A stretch of DNA of 64,000 nt, taken from Dendrocalamus latiflorus. Its lineage: Eukaryota; Streptophyta; Magnoliopsida; Poales; Poaceae. The stretch is from positions 36,064,622 to 36,128,621 of the forward strand of contig CM029663.1 in assembly GCA_017311315.1 (NCBI GenBank), written 5' to 3'. How positions within the stretch are numbered: the first letter of the stretch is position 1; every line of letters begins with the position of its first letter. Positions 1-11,600 of the stretch are shown here, piece by piece. The notes beneath the pieces were generated by a model. The model did no database searches and was not told where the DNA came from. It saw only the letters and a list, made by a program, of their open reading frames with translations. The position numbers and the translations under genes were made by a program.

Positions 1-1839
1 CCTGAATCCGCAGGGGGCCCTCCTGAGCCTGCTGCACGTGGGCTTGAATCCGCAGGGGGCACTCCTGAGGCTGCAACCCCTGATCCTGGATTCGCATGGG
101 GCCTTCCAGGGGTTGCTGGACGTGGGCCACGATGGGCGGCCGCGCCTCCAGGTTTCTATCCCTGGTGATGCTCTGCCGAAGTGCCGTGATGGTGGTGCAT
201 GCGCGCGTGTCGTGGCTGCCCCGACCATGTACCTCGCACCATTGACCATGGTGCTAGTCGTCGTATTCCCCGCTGGTTCTATCATTGCGACCCTGACCAC
301 GCCCCCGCCCCTAGCCCCAGCGGGCTCTGCCGCTGCGGCCAGCGGGGGCGTTGTCTTCGGAGCCGCCCTCAATGTCGAAGACATAGCGGGCTCTCCGAGA
401 CTTCTGTTGGCCGCGCTTGGGCTTGTCACCCGACGAGTCCTTGTGCTGGCATCTTTGCGCCCGGAGGCATCCTTCGATGGCTCCTGCTTGCGCTTGCGCT
501 TGCCCTTCGAGGAGCCTTCCTTCAGCGAATCTCTGTTCTTCGTCATACCCTCCGCTTGATTGGTGTCAGAGTCGTCACCTTGGCGCCGCCGCGCGTCTTC
601 TTCCGCTCTGGCGTACTCTTCCATCTTGTCAAAGAGCTTCGCCACCGTCTTGATTGGCTTTCGCGCGTTGTACTCGGCCAGCGGCCCTGGACGGAGGCCC
701 TGTACCGCTGCGTTGATGATGGTTGTCTCATTGACATCCTTGACCTGGCAGCAGACCTTCATGAAGCACCTGAAGTAATCCTGGAGCTTCTCCGAAGGTT
801 TTTGCTTGCCCGTGAAGAGCTGATCCGCGTCGACGCGCTCGACATAGTTCCCTTGAAGTTGTTGTAGAGTCGGTCGCGGATCTGCTCCCATGCGTAGATG
901 GAGTTTGGCTCGATGGTGAAAAACCAAGAGAGCGCCACTCCCTGTAACGCGAGGGGGAGTCCCTGCGCCTTCGTGGTGTCGTCTCTGCCGGCGGCTTCGA
1001 TGGCGGTCTCGTACATGCACACGAACTCCCGAGGGTCCGTGTCGCCTTTGTACGGCTCAATGGCGCTGGGGAATTTGAAGTCCTCCAGCCATGCCAACTG
1101 CTGCAGGCCTGCAGAGAGTGGGGACTCTGGGTCCACATGTCGCAGCCGGATGCGGCTAGACGTGGGGGCGTCGCGGCTATCCACCCATTCTGGTGTGGGC
1201 TCTGGCGCGACCACCGGTGGGGTCTGCTGACTCCGAGCCTCTTGCATGTCCCGCACGGCTCCGCGGAGATCCGCCAACTCCCGTTGGAGCGTGCCGATGA
1301 TCATCGGCAGGGCGCTCTCCACCACTGGCATGGCCGGGGCAATCGGCACACCTGGTCGCGCTGCTGGGATAGCGGCGACCACGGCCTACGCTCCCAGGTT
1401 GCCCGGTGCGCCAGGGCGGTAGACTCCGGTGTCGATGAGGAGACCGGTGTTGCCGCCTGAACCGCCCGGCTCTCCCACACCGGGCATAGGGACGGCGACC
1501 GCGCCTATGTGGGCGCTGGCGCTACCGCCCCCGACTACCCGGTCAGTGCTGCCAATGTCGACCGTGGCGCCAGCGGCGGGGTCGCTCGCCGCGCGCGGGG
1601 TGGGGTCGGCCATCGCGCCAGCCGCGGAGTCGATTGTCGCGCGCGCCGGGGTCGACCGTTGCGCCGATGGTGGTAGGGTCGACTGTCGTGCCATGAGCAT
1701 TGATGTTCGTGGCTGCCGCACCTGCGTCATCGTCGACGCCCGCGCCTGCCGACGCCGAAGCCCTGATGGTGACGCGGGACTCCGTCTCGCTCCCCTTCTT
1801 CTTCTTAGCCACCGATGATGAAGCCTTCTTCGGTGCCAT
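1..1839 (-). pseudogene. Ty3/gypsy gag, broken, continues past the left edge
   Basis: Starts at 1839 with MAPKKASSSVAKKKKGSE, 49 bp inside the LTR. The core is typical plant gypsy gag (nucleocapsid precursor, PF03732-like): WLEDFKFPSAIEPYKGDTDP, REFVCMYETAIEAAG, ALSWFFTIEPNSIYAWEQI, then KPSEKLQDYFRCFMKVCCQV and PLAEYNARKPIKTVAKLFDK. The C-terminal part is rich in K, E and R and, from about 150 to 1, has a repeated 40-odd-bp unit (HVQQ.EGPLRIQ). It is damaged: a frameshift in the N-terminal third (about 1600-1730), an in-frame TAG at 1383-1385 and a one-base frameshift near 857. The GC content is far higher than in its surroundings. The + strand ORFs here are shadows. Confidence 0.82.
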
Positions 1840-1888
1840 CCTTCAGATCTTGAGGCTTGCTCTCGTCCTCCCCACGGACGGCGTCAAC

Positions 1889-2132
1889 TGTTGTGGTTAC
1901 AGACCAAACAGAGAGAGAGGTATGGTAGTGGAGAGTTAGGTGAGCAATGCTTAGGGTTTTCCCCATGGCCTATATCGTATATATATACCCTCATGGGGAG
2001 TGTTTTTACAACCTTTCCCTTACACCCGAGCAACCCCCTCAAGTGTATTTATGTCATTACATATGTTCCATACTGGCCTTTACAGCCTTTAGACAGGCCG
2101 GCTAGGCTTAGGTGGGGGCCACCCCTACAACA
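1889..2132 (-). repeat. 5' LTR of the antisense gypsy element, 244 bp
   Basis: On the minus strand it begins TGTTGTAGGGGTGGCCCCC and ends ...GTAACCACAACA, giving TG...CA ends. It is followed by GTTGACGCCGTCCGTGGGG, the leader found right after the LTR in a common family of grass gypsy elements, and then the gag start. The 3' LTR and pol would lie left of position 1. A related LTR fragment occurs at 55693-55848. Confidence 0.78.
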
Positions 2133-2819
2133 GTACGCATGCCAATTTTCTACGGATGCTAATTTATAAAACTATGTTCGCAAGTTTATACACAACTACA
2201 CGTTTCTACGGCTGTTATTTTTCTTAAACTACATTAACTAAATTTTGTATACCAAAAATTTAACTATTTCTATGTACATCTACAATTTGCTACTAACACT
2301 AACAGTTATATATAACATTGCAAATACAAAAAAATAACTACAGTTGCTTCTTCCTTCCTATCCACTTCTACGTCTGCTAATTTCCTATAACTACGTTAAC
2401 TAAATTTACTACACCAAAAATTGAACTATTTTTATCTACATCTACAATTTTCTACTAACACTAACAATAAATGAAAATTTTACAGCATATATAATATTAC
2501 AAATAAAAATATCTGAATTTGATTCTCCCTCTTCTCGCCTCCCCCTCATCCTTCATCTCCCCTCCTCCTTCTCCTCCTCTTTCCTCCCCTCCCTCTCCTT
2601 TTCTCTTCTCTTTTCTCCCTCTCGCCGGCCGAACGAGTGTCTCTGTGAGTGAGAAGGCGGCGGCCGAGCGACTAGTTTTGACTTCCCCCCAGTCGCCCTA
2701 CCATTGGGCGACCGGAGCTCCAGTCGCTCAACCATATGGCGATAGCAATTATTCGCCTTACGGCCGGCGGATTACTTGTGTGTCGCCTGGCCGTTGGGCG
2801 ACTAGCTCCAGTCGCCGCC
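2133..2819. repeat. AT-rich tandem duplication, CT-rich tract and TCGCC module
   Basis: Blocks at about 2200-2305 and 2365-2470 are imperfect direct copies (both include CTACATTAACTAAATTT-like and ACATCTACAATTT motifs). 2520-2625 is a pyrimidine tract on the + strand. 2690-2819 has several copies of a GTCGCCC/TTGGGCGAC motif, the same family as 42290-42330, 42700-42810 and 61645-61745. No gene seen. Confidence 0.5.
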
Positions 2820-4676
2820 TGTAAGATCGAGGAGGCCGACTAGAGGGGGTGAATAGGCGGTCTAAAAATTCTCTTCTAATTATTAATATCAATTCAAGAC
2901 CTTTTCTATTTGCCTAAACCAAGTAAACAATGCGGAAGCTTAAATCAAAATGGTTTAGCACAAATAGAGCCTAAATTAATTAAGTTCGCCTAAGTGCACT
3001 AACAATTCTAGCCTAGGTTAAGGTTTGCAATCCTAGCTTGTCAAGCAATTAAATTAATTCTATGTATGTAAATTGAGCACAAGAAAACAAACCATGATAG
3101 ACACATTCTCTTTTTACCGTGGTGTTCAGAGACTTGCCAGTCTCCCCTAGTCCATGTTGAGGTAAGCCCGGACTAATCGGACCAGCTCCACAAATTAAAC
3201 CTTCCACCTCAATTCCATTAGTGATAGCTCTTTCCTGCTCCGGGTAGATGAGCTCCAACCTTCACAATTTCACCGGGTCTTCTCACAATATTCTTTAAGA
3301 AGATCACCGCGCACGATGCCTCCAACGCCATATAGGAGTTGGCAAACTCCAAGAGTAATAAGTCAAGCCCATCGCTTGACTCTCACCACATGCAATGAAT
3401 GCACAAGCTCAATCGGACAGAAAGTCCACCTCTAGATGCAACACATGTACTCTAGATCCTCCTCCTCTCTTACAAAGTGCAACACATGCACAATTGAGTG
3501 GAGAGCCTCACACTAGCTCAAGAACACAGGAATGAGTGAAGCAAAAACATCTCCAACTGGCCACAAGGGGGTATTTATAGCTCACACCAAAAAACTAGTC
3601 GTTGGAGCCAAATCCCTCAAAAATCAGGGAAATCAAAAGTATCGCTGGCCTCTGGCCGGTACTTCCGCTCGCCTCACCAACGGTCAGAAATATAGCCGTT
3701 GCAGAGGAAACCCCGATCAGACCGCCCACATAGGGACCGATCAGACCACTGGGTTCGGTCAGACCGCCCACACAGGACCGGTTAGACTACCAGGTCTAGT
3801 CAGACTGCAACACATACCAATCAGACCGCTTCTCAGAAAAATCCGCGGAGTCGCTCTCTGGAAAAAAAGGTTTCGCACGAAAGAGCGGTAGTTCTGCGAG
3901 TCGGTCAGACCGCTCTCAACATGCCGGTCTAACCGCTAGGTCTATGCAAATATAAGCCTCATATCACAAAGAATGAAAACATAGACTTCATGCACTTGCA
4001 AAACACATTTGCATGTATAGTTCCATGTTATTAGGATTCAACACATGAGCTTTAACCATTTACAAAACACATTCGTAAATGTAAGTCTCATGCCAACATA
4101 AGCTAGAGCAAGTGAGGTTGAGCCATCAACACATGATGAGACTCAAACTACTAGACATTACCCCTCTTAATAGTACGACAACCCATACTAGCAATCCGGT
4201 CTTCCAAACAAACACCAAGACCGGTAAAAGACTAGGAACACATCATTAGCCCTAACTAGTCATACCTTTGCCTTTAGTCATCGTTTTGATATGCATCAAT
4301 TCATGATGCATCTTTTTCATCAACTCCATCAACACATGATGGTCTTTACTTGACTTGATCAACACATAATCATCTTTGGACATGCATCAACTTATGATGT
4401 ATGTTCTTATTGATGGCCTTCAACACATGCAGCCATCTTCTTCTCTGATGGCCTTCAACATATGAAGCCACCTTCTTCTTGATAGCCTTCAACACATGAA
4501 GCTATTTTCTTCTCAATCTTGACTTGATGATCTCCAATACATGAAGTCATCCAAAGTCATCCTCATTTGTGGAACCTAACATATTCATCCAACTCATGAA
4601 AAATGTTAGTCCACAAAACAATTGTTATCAATTACCAAAACTTCACCATTAACATATAATGGAGGGACTAAATTCA
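2820..4676 (-). repeat. LTR of a SIRE/Maximus-like Copia element
   Basis: Bounded by TG at 2820 and CA at 4676. It resembles the LTR at 26687-28246: both begin TGTA(A/G)GATC followed by (A/G)ACTAGAG, and both are followed by a polypurine-tract complement (tctttcctttttgg here, tcttccccttttgg there). It includes a degenerate array of CAACACATGA-type units at 4260-4570. Orientation is inferred from the polypurine tract lying to its right on the complement. Confidence 0.65.
4260..4570. repeat. Degenerate tandem array inside the LTR
   Basis: About seven imperfect units of 40-50 bp around CTTCAACACATGAAGCCATC and CATCAACACATGATGGTC. Each unit has an ATG/CAT palindrome around CATGATG. Confidence 0.6.
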
Positions 4677-5446
4677 ACAATCTTTCCTTTTTGGTAATTC
4701 ATGACAATCTCAACAAACAATGAGATAAAAATTAATTTGCGAGTATACAACTTGCACACAACAATTGTATACTATAAGATAAGCTTTAAACAAAGCTTAT
4801 TCAACCATTAACACATAATGGAGAAGTTAGATAACAACCCGATTGCACATGAGTATATATGAACTACACAAGTTGTATATACTCAAAATGTATTTCAAAG
4901 TAAAGATCCTAAATATGCATATTAAAAGAAGTATGGATCAATACTTATGAAACTCTAAAACATAGAGAGAGCTCCCCCTAAATGTATGCATACAAGTGTG
5001 TAAAATGAAGACATGCACATATTCATTTTGGACTAATTTGTGAAGTTCAATCTATATGTTGGATTTAAGGAATGCACTAATATATGAGAAAATATGATTT
5101 CGAATGCATACCTTTTTCATTTTACTTTTCCATCCAAATGAGACTAAGCTATAATATACTTGCACAAACATATTAGTCCCGTGAAAGATTTATTTTTTAA
5201 TCATATATTTGGATGTGAGAAATGCAACAAGATTATAAGAAAGATATCAAATGCATTTCTCAATGATTTCACCTTTTTATTTAAATGAGACTAAGCATAA
5301 ATAAACTTAGACAAACATATTAGTCTCATATATACATTTGTCATTATCACCAAAACATTATAACGGTATTTGTTAATATCACCAAAATCACATTATGGTA
5401 TTTGTCATTAACACCAAAACCAACTTAAACGGAGTTTGATCTTTCA
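4677..5446 (-). mobile_element. Internal 3' region of the first SIRE-type copy
   Basis: AT-rich sequence right of the LTR, like the stretch between the LTR and the last ORF in the second copy (28247-28800): lines of ATTAGTCTCAT, CTCCCCCTAAATGT and TTTTGGTATTTG. No coding capacity is left. It stops at a run of 15 C (5447-5461), beyond which the interrupted inverted-repeat element resumes. Confidence 0.5.
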
Positions 5447-5461
5447 CCCCCCCCCCCCCCC

Positions 5462-5964
5462 GAGGTTGGGCACCTGGAGCCTATTTCTGTAAAAAAAATG
5501 TTGGCACGAGTATATCTTTGTTATTTCAAATAAAAATAGATTATTCGTAAAAAAATCCCTAGCATTAACCCATCTTTTTCATCAAGTACTATTTTAAGCA
5601 TGTAAGTATCAAATATTCCAAGCATACAAGCATCCATTAGACCAATAGAAAGAAATAGAGTTAAAATACTTGATTAACAGGTAAATCTTCTCCTAATATA
5701 GTTAAATATGGATTTATATAAGGATTGGCTACTACGCAATACATGTGCTCTATGTATTATTAGGTTTGAAAATGAAGAAACGTTGAAGGCCAAGGAGAAC
5801 TTGATCTAAGAGGAACAAACCGAGAGAGGAGATACAATAGCTATACATGTATTAGGCTAGAGTGAAAGAAAGAGTGCTCATGTAGAGGACAAGACCAATC
5901 AAGGTTCAGCCAATATAGTACTTGTAGATTTTGTCCACAAAGTTTACAAAGGAATATGTCAGCA
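5462..5964. other. No gene seen; right arm of an interrupted element then AT-rich DNA
   Basis: 5462-5550 (GAGCCTATTTCTGTAAAAA..., AATAAAAATAGATTATTC) matches the right arm of the inverted-repeat element at 42790-42893. The rest has no recognisable feature. Confidence 0.4.
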
Positions 5965-6790
5965 AATATACGATGTCATCGCACATGTCAGCATATTTAA
6001 CTATGAAGGATGTGATGTCATCGCATATGCTAGCAACTAGATGATGTCATTGCACGTATCAGCATACTTAGCCATGAAGTGTGTAATGTCATCGTATATG
6101 TTAGCAACCAGATGATCTTAATGCACATATCAACATATTATTGAGGTTAATTGTAACGTCTCAAAATTTGTCGTCTTTAAAAAATTAATTCCAACTTAAT
6201 TATTTAAAATTATTGTGATTTTATTTGGATTTTTCTTGAATTAATTAAAGTTTAATGTGAATTTTCTAAAATTAGACAAAATATCTAATATGACTAAAAT
6301 AAACTTTAGTTAATTGAAAAACTATTCTATTTGTGTTTCTTGTGTCACAAGGAATTTTTACGTATTTTGTTAGATTTTTTGGAGTTTATTTACTATTTAT
6401 TAAAGCTCAATTAAATTTATCCAAAAAAATCAACTTCCCATATGGTCAATAATATGTAAGCAACCAGATGATCTCAGTGCACATATCAGCATATTATTGA
6501 GATTAGTTGAAACATCTCAAGATTTTCCATCTTAAAAAGTAATTCTAAATTAATTATTTAAAATTATTGTGATTTTATTTGGATTTTTATTGAATTAATT
6601 AAAGTTCAATATGAAATTTCTAAAATTAGAAAAAGATTAATATGACTAAAATAAACTTTAATTAATTGAAAAATATTTTATTTAGGTTTCTTGTGTCATA
6701 AGGAAATTTTCTGTATTTTCATATATTTTTAGAGTTTATTTGCTATTTATTGAAGTTCAATTAAATTTATCAAAAAACAATTAACTTCCC
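5965..6790. repeat. Nested tandem repeats, periods about 78 and 355 bp
   Basis: Three short units built on GATGTCATCGCACATGTCAG run from 5965 to about 6140. A longer unit starting AGCAACCAGATGATCT at 6104 is repeated at 6459, offset 355 bp, and includes the near-identical AT-rich stretch TTTAAAATTATTGTGATTTT at about 6202 and 6557. The second copy diverges in point changes only. Confidence 0.75.
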
Positions 6791-8281
6791 ATAGGGTCAC
6801 CCCTTCTCCAACCCCGGCACGCTTGACAATCGAGTTCCCAACCGAATCAGCACCAAGTTGCCTTTCTTCTTTGTTGTCTGAAACCCACTTCCTTCCTTTA
6901 ATCATTTAGCTTAGTAGTTACTGTTCATTTCCAGCCGAAGACAGCAGCTTCTCCTCTGTTCTTTGAACCGAGTCACCCAAAAGCCATGGACATTCAAGCT
7001 AAAATCAATTTCTTCCCACTAAGAAAATTAAAGAAAGCAAAGAACGTCTTCATTCACTGCCAAATATCAATTCTTTTCTGTTTCTTAGCATTTTAAATCA
7101 TTAGTTTTCAGTTCTTAAGCTTTCAAGTCTGAAAAACTGATATTGCTTTAATTCGGCCGTTTCAATTATGTTTCCCTCTATTCCCTATAAATAGAAGCTT
7201 CTCCTCATATTCTATCTCTTTGCAAGCCCTTGGCCATCCTATCTCACCTCGCAAAGCACCAGTGAAGCCCTAAACCGTCCTCGTTCGTCGGCCTCCTCCC
7301 TCCACCGTGCCATCTCTCTCCGGTGGGTTTTCTTCGAAACCGTCCACGTAATATCGTGTTCCAGCACCCAAGCAACTCCTCTGCACAATTAATTTGGTTT
7401 TTGCGCAGGGAATCGCCCAGAATTAAGTTTTTCCCAAAGCTGCTCGAAATCGCTTCCCGTCATCGATTCGTCGTCTCCGGTGAGCTTTAGCCTGTGCCAT
7501 CACCTCTCATAGATTTGTCTCATCGTGTTCTATACAATGTTTCCCTTCATTTCTCTAAAGACCCACCACAAATTTTTTACTTCCAATGCCTAGTCGTGGC
7601 CGCCTAGGACACCGTGCGTTCCCATCTATCTAGTGGTGTTTACTTCAATTCTTTTGCGTCAAAACATGTTCTACCCTCTCAGGTAGCTACCCTTCAAGTA
7701 GATTCGGGTTTTCTTCACCGAGTACCGGTATATAAGTTTTTTTCTTGCCGTCGACGTTCAATCATTGATTATGTTGTCTCTGGTGAGTTTTTGGCGAAGC
7801 CGATAATTTTCTGCCGTGTTCTAGTCCGTGCTCACCTTACTTCTCCGCATTCAATGCTCGGGTACCATCACCACACCATGTCTCTGGCTATGCCGTCACT
7901 TCCTAAAGCTTCCTCATGGTCCTTAGGACCCATTTTGCATGTTTCCTGCACCTCCCTGTCTTTCCCTTGCCCTATGCGTGCTGCTCTGTTGGTCTTCAAC
8001 AGAGGGAGCTCCTTCCTTTACTTTATTCCTATAATTTTTCTTGTTTCATGCGAACTATACAAACAACAAATTACTGTACGCGTCATTCCTGTATTTTTCC
8101 CATACAGAACGCTACGTTGAATTGGTTTGCTTTTCCAAACAGGCCATGGATACTAGAAAGTAGAAAAGCATGGATTCCTTTAGTATTTTTGAAAGGAAAA
8201 GAGCTCTGCGTCATCAATTACAAAAAAAAAGGGAAAGAAGAAAGAAAGAAAGCCAAAGCCACGGGGAACGGAAAGAAATGA
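6152..8281 (+). repeat. LTR-like region with a promoter, no ORF
   Basis: TGTAACGTCTCAAAATTTG near 6152 resembles the 5' end of grass gypsy LTRs. CTATAAATAG at 7185-7194 is a good TATA box, followed by CT-rich transcribed-type sequence with CCCTAAACCGTCC. I could not find a matching LTR end or target duplication. The 168-residue ORF at 7614-8120 has no recognisable domain and I take it as chance. Confidence 0.4.
7185..7194 (+). promoter_or_regulatory. TATA box candidate
   Basis: CTATAAATAG 1.26 kb upstream of callose synthase exon 1, followed by pyrimidine-rich sequence. It probably belongs to the LTR-like repeat. Whether it drives the host gene is unknown. Confidence 0.4.
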
Positions 8282-8449
8282 AGGAGCGCGCGCACAGCGT
8301 TGCGTGACCGAGAGAAGCCTACTTTATTCCTCTTTTAGTATAGTAATTATTAGGGGACGATGGTAATGGATACCTTGCTGCCGTCCCAAGCCTTCCCGTC
8401 TCCTCTAAATTCCCACCACTCCGCTACCACCTCCACCTCCAGGGGAGCA

Positions 8450-8651
8450 ATGGCAAGCGGCGTAAGTGGAGAGGGGCCATCGCGGAGGCCGGTGTGGGCG
8501 ACTGAGCTGGAGGAGCGCTACCCCGGCAAGGAGGGTGGGGATACCATCATGGAGGAGAGCGAGCTCGTGCCCCCCTCCCTCGCGCCCATCGTCCCCATCC
8601 TCCGCGCCGCCGAGGAGATCGAGGAGGAGAACCCCCGCGTCGCCTACCTCT
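8450..8651 (+). CDS. Callose synthase exon 1, N-terminus
   Basis: Begins MASGVSGEGPSRRP and reaches ENPRVAYLC, whose last codon is split by the intron. The stretch VPPSLAPIVPILRAAEEIEE matches the conserved family block VPSSL..IAPILR.ANEIE. An in-frame ATG lies upstream at 8360. I prefer 8450 because family members start MAS-like at this distance and the extra 30 residues are low-complexity and unrelated. The donor gtgcgc at 8652 is weak but gives the right phase: exon 2 resumes with the family-expected R after C. Upstream 8282-8449 shows no convincing TATA box. Confidence 0.8.
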
Positions 8652-11600
8652 GTGCGCCCCACCACTCTACGCATAGCCTCTACTCATCTGCACTGCACCT
8701 GACTTGTTGGGCTTTTTTGTTTTGGAATTGGTTTTATGCCACTCTGATTTTCCGCTCCTCCCCCTAACTAACTGTCTATTTGGCACCGGATTCGTATAAT
8801 TCTCCAGTACTTGCCACTATTTGCCACTATGGACGATTCTGTCTCTTCCTTGTTAGCGTATACCTAGATTAATCGGATTTACCCTCTAGATCCACATCTA
8901 AACCGGTTAAACATAACTAAACTCACGGACTACCGTATGCAAACTCTTAAGCAACAGCCTTACAAGTCGTATTAGTCTTTTTTCCCCCAAAAAGACTAGT
9001 TCAATAGATGAGATCTTTCTCACACTTATAAGTTATGTTTTTCTCCTTCCCACAACCGATGTGGTACTATTCACACATCAGGTATTCACACACATTCCCA
9101 CAACTGATGTGGCCCGATAACTATGAACACTACTATAAAAAGAGTCATCACAAACGGTTTTCTAAACCTTCCGAATTTATGGGTCAATGATAATCGGAGG
9201 TTATCATTTGCAAGTTGTCTGTGATAAATATAACATTTACGGTTTGTAACTAGAACTGTCTGTGATATTCTGACATCATAGATGGATCGAAGTAAAAACC
9301 GTCTGTGATACTCTAACATCACAGACGGTTGTAATATAGAACCGTCTGTGATAATCCTTCATAGACAGTTTATACCACAAAATCGTCTGTGATAGTTCAT
9401 ACTATACCTAAATTTTTCTGTTTTTAGCTAGCCTCAAGAAATGTTAGTTATGCCCTTTGAAAACAAGCAAATACAGCAGCAAACATAGCAGCATATTCTA
9501 TTAGAATCCACCATTACAACATCACAATATAATGAGCAGTTTACCCATCTAACATAGTAAGAACATGGCAAGAACACATCCTCCTATAAATCCAACTCTT
9601 AAATATGGTAAGAACATATCCTAATCCGACGAACCCAACTCTTAAATATGGCAAGAACACATCCTAATCCTACGAACCTATGGCAAAAACATAAAAGGAG
9701 AGATCTTAGCAGTGCGCGAGCTGGATGTCCTTGATGTCGACTTGAGCACTGTCTTGATAGCTAGCTACTTTCGCGGTGCCTTGCAGCGAAGGAGGCGGCG
9801 GTAGCGTCACCTTTGTGTCACGATGTTGAGACTGCACAGTTGTGCAGTCGATCGTGGTATCACAACGAAAGCACTAGATTAGGCGATAGTCGGTGTCGTC
9901 GAGGAATAAGCTAGGAGTGGATGAATTAGCTAGGAGCAGCCTGTAGAACTCACGTATCTCGGAGTGAAAGGTAGAGGAGAGTAATAAATAAGGGGCGAGA
10001 GGTGGGAGGAACCGGTGCCTGCCTTCAATGCGGAGAGAATGGACGGGTGAGATCAGAATTCTGGGGGAGCACAAATAACATCTGGGAGATCAGAATCATA
10101 CAATCTTAATATAAGCAGTGGTATATAACAATTTTCTATTTTTAAGAAAAAAACTGGAACATTAGGGTTCCATAAAGGGAGTTTGGGCTTTTCGTAATCA
10201 CTGTATCATGTCAATGTCATTGTCGGAGCACAAATAACATCGGTAATTTAGCTAAAAATAACTAGGCATTGACAAATTAAACTTCCATAGGATGTAGTCA
10301 TCTGATCTTTGAACTGGTGCACGTTAATTATCTTGTTTCGTCGTCCTTGACAAAATTTAAAGGCTGCTAGATGTGCCTCATTGTCTTGCTCTGCTACCAG
10401 ATGTTATGCTGACACGTGCATCTTTTCTTCATGCTGAAAAAGGTCGGCTCGCTGCATCGGAGATGGCTCAGGCTATGGATCCAAATTCAATTGGACGTGG
10501 AGTTCGGCAGTTCAAAACGTACCTGGGGCATAGGCTGGAAAAGGTAGCATATGCTGGCTGCTGAATGCCTGTTGTCACGACTAAAGTATCTAGTACTTAT
10601 CTAAGCTGCAGACAGCATAATATTATAATATTATACTCCCCCATTAGAAATATATGACATTTTGAATATAGGCACGGATTTCTAACATGTAACTTTGACA
10701 TCATTTTCTATATAAATAAGTTAATAAAAGTTTATAAAATTGTCATACTATGAAAATACTAGTTGAATGTCCGTTCGTTGCTACAGATTTAAAAAGAATT
10801 AGAACATATTTATATGCACGTTCCAACAAATTTCACCACCCATTAGTTTTAGAACATGTAGTATGATAAAATTTTAAAATCCGTAGCAACGCACGGGCAT
10901 TCAGCTAGTATTATAGTGCAGAGAGAGTAGCATTGGAATTGACCTGTCATCATTTTTGTTTTCACTTAACAAAGCAGAAGAAAAACACACGCCAATAACA
11001 AAACGATAACTTCACTAATTTGGATAACCATCCTCCCATCTCACTATCTTTTACAAACAAAAATCGGGGCCGAGCCGGCCTGGTGCCAATGCCCCCGGGT
11101 CCACATCGGCACATGCACCGACTCCGGCCAACTCCAAGCGTCGGAGCCAGCCAGCCCCCCACCGCACCTGCTTGTCGTTTCACTGTTTCCATCCCCCGAC
11201 CCCCTTCGCCCCGCTCCCCCCACATGTGCAAGAGAATCAGTAATACATGTGCCTCCACATGCTTGATATCTGTTATTCGACAGGATAAACAAGAGACACG
11301 GCGCAAGCTTGCGTCAACTGATGCAAAAGAGATTCAAAGGTTCTATGAGCAGTATTGTAGAAAATATCTTGAGGATCTTCAAAATAGAAAACCGTAAGAC
11401 TGACCAGCGTTGCATACCATTGGCAATCTGTTTTGTACGAACTGTCATCCTTAATCTTTGTTCACTAATTATTTTTTGAATGTCGTAGGGAAGAGATGAC
11501 TAGATACTATCAGATTGTGTCCGTCCTATATGATGTGCTACAAGATGTGCTACAAACAGTTGCACCTGAAAATTTTCACCCTGAGGTTCTTCATCCAGCA

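Noticed and set aside
199..867. 222-codon + strand ORF at the left edge
   Set aside because: Shadow of the antisense gypsy gag, whose family motifs are clear on the minus strand.
7614..8281. ORFs of 168 and 121 codons before exon 1
   Set aside because: No domain and mutually overlapping in two frames; lie in an LTR-like repeat.
8360..8449. Alternative upstream start codon for the callose synthase
   Set aside because: In frame, but the added 30 residues have no counterpart in the family and are low complexity; the start at 8450 fits better.
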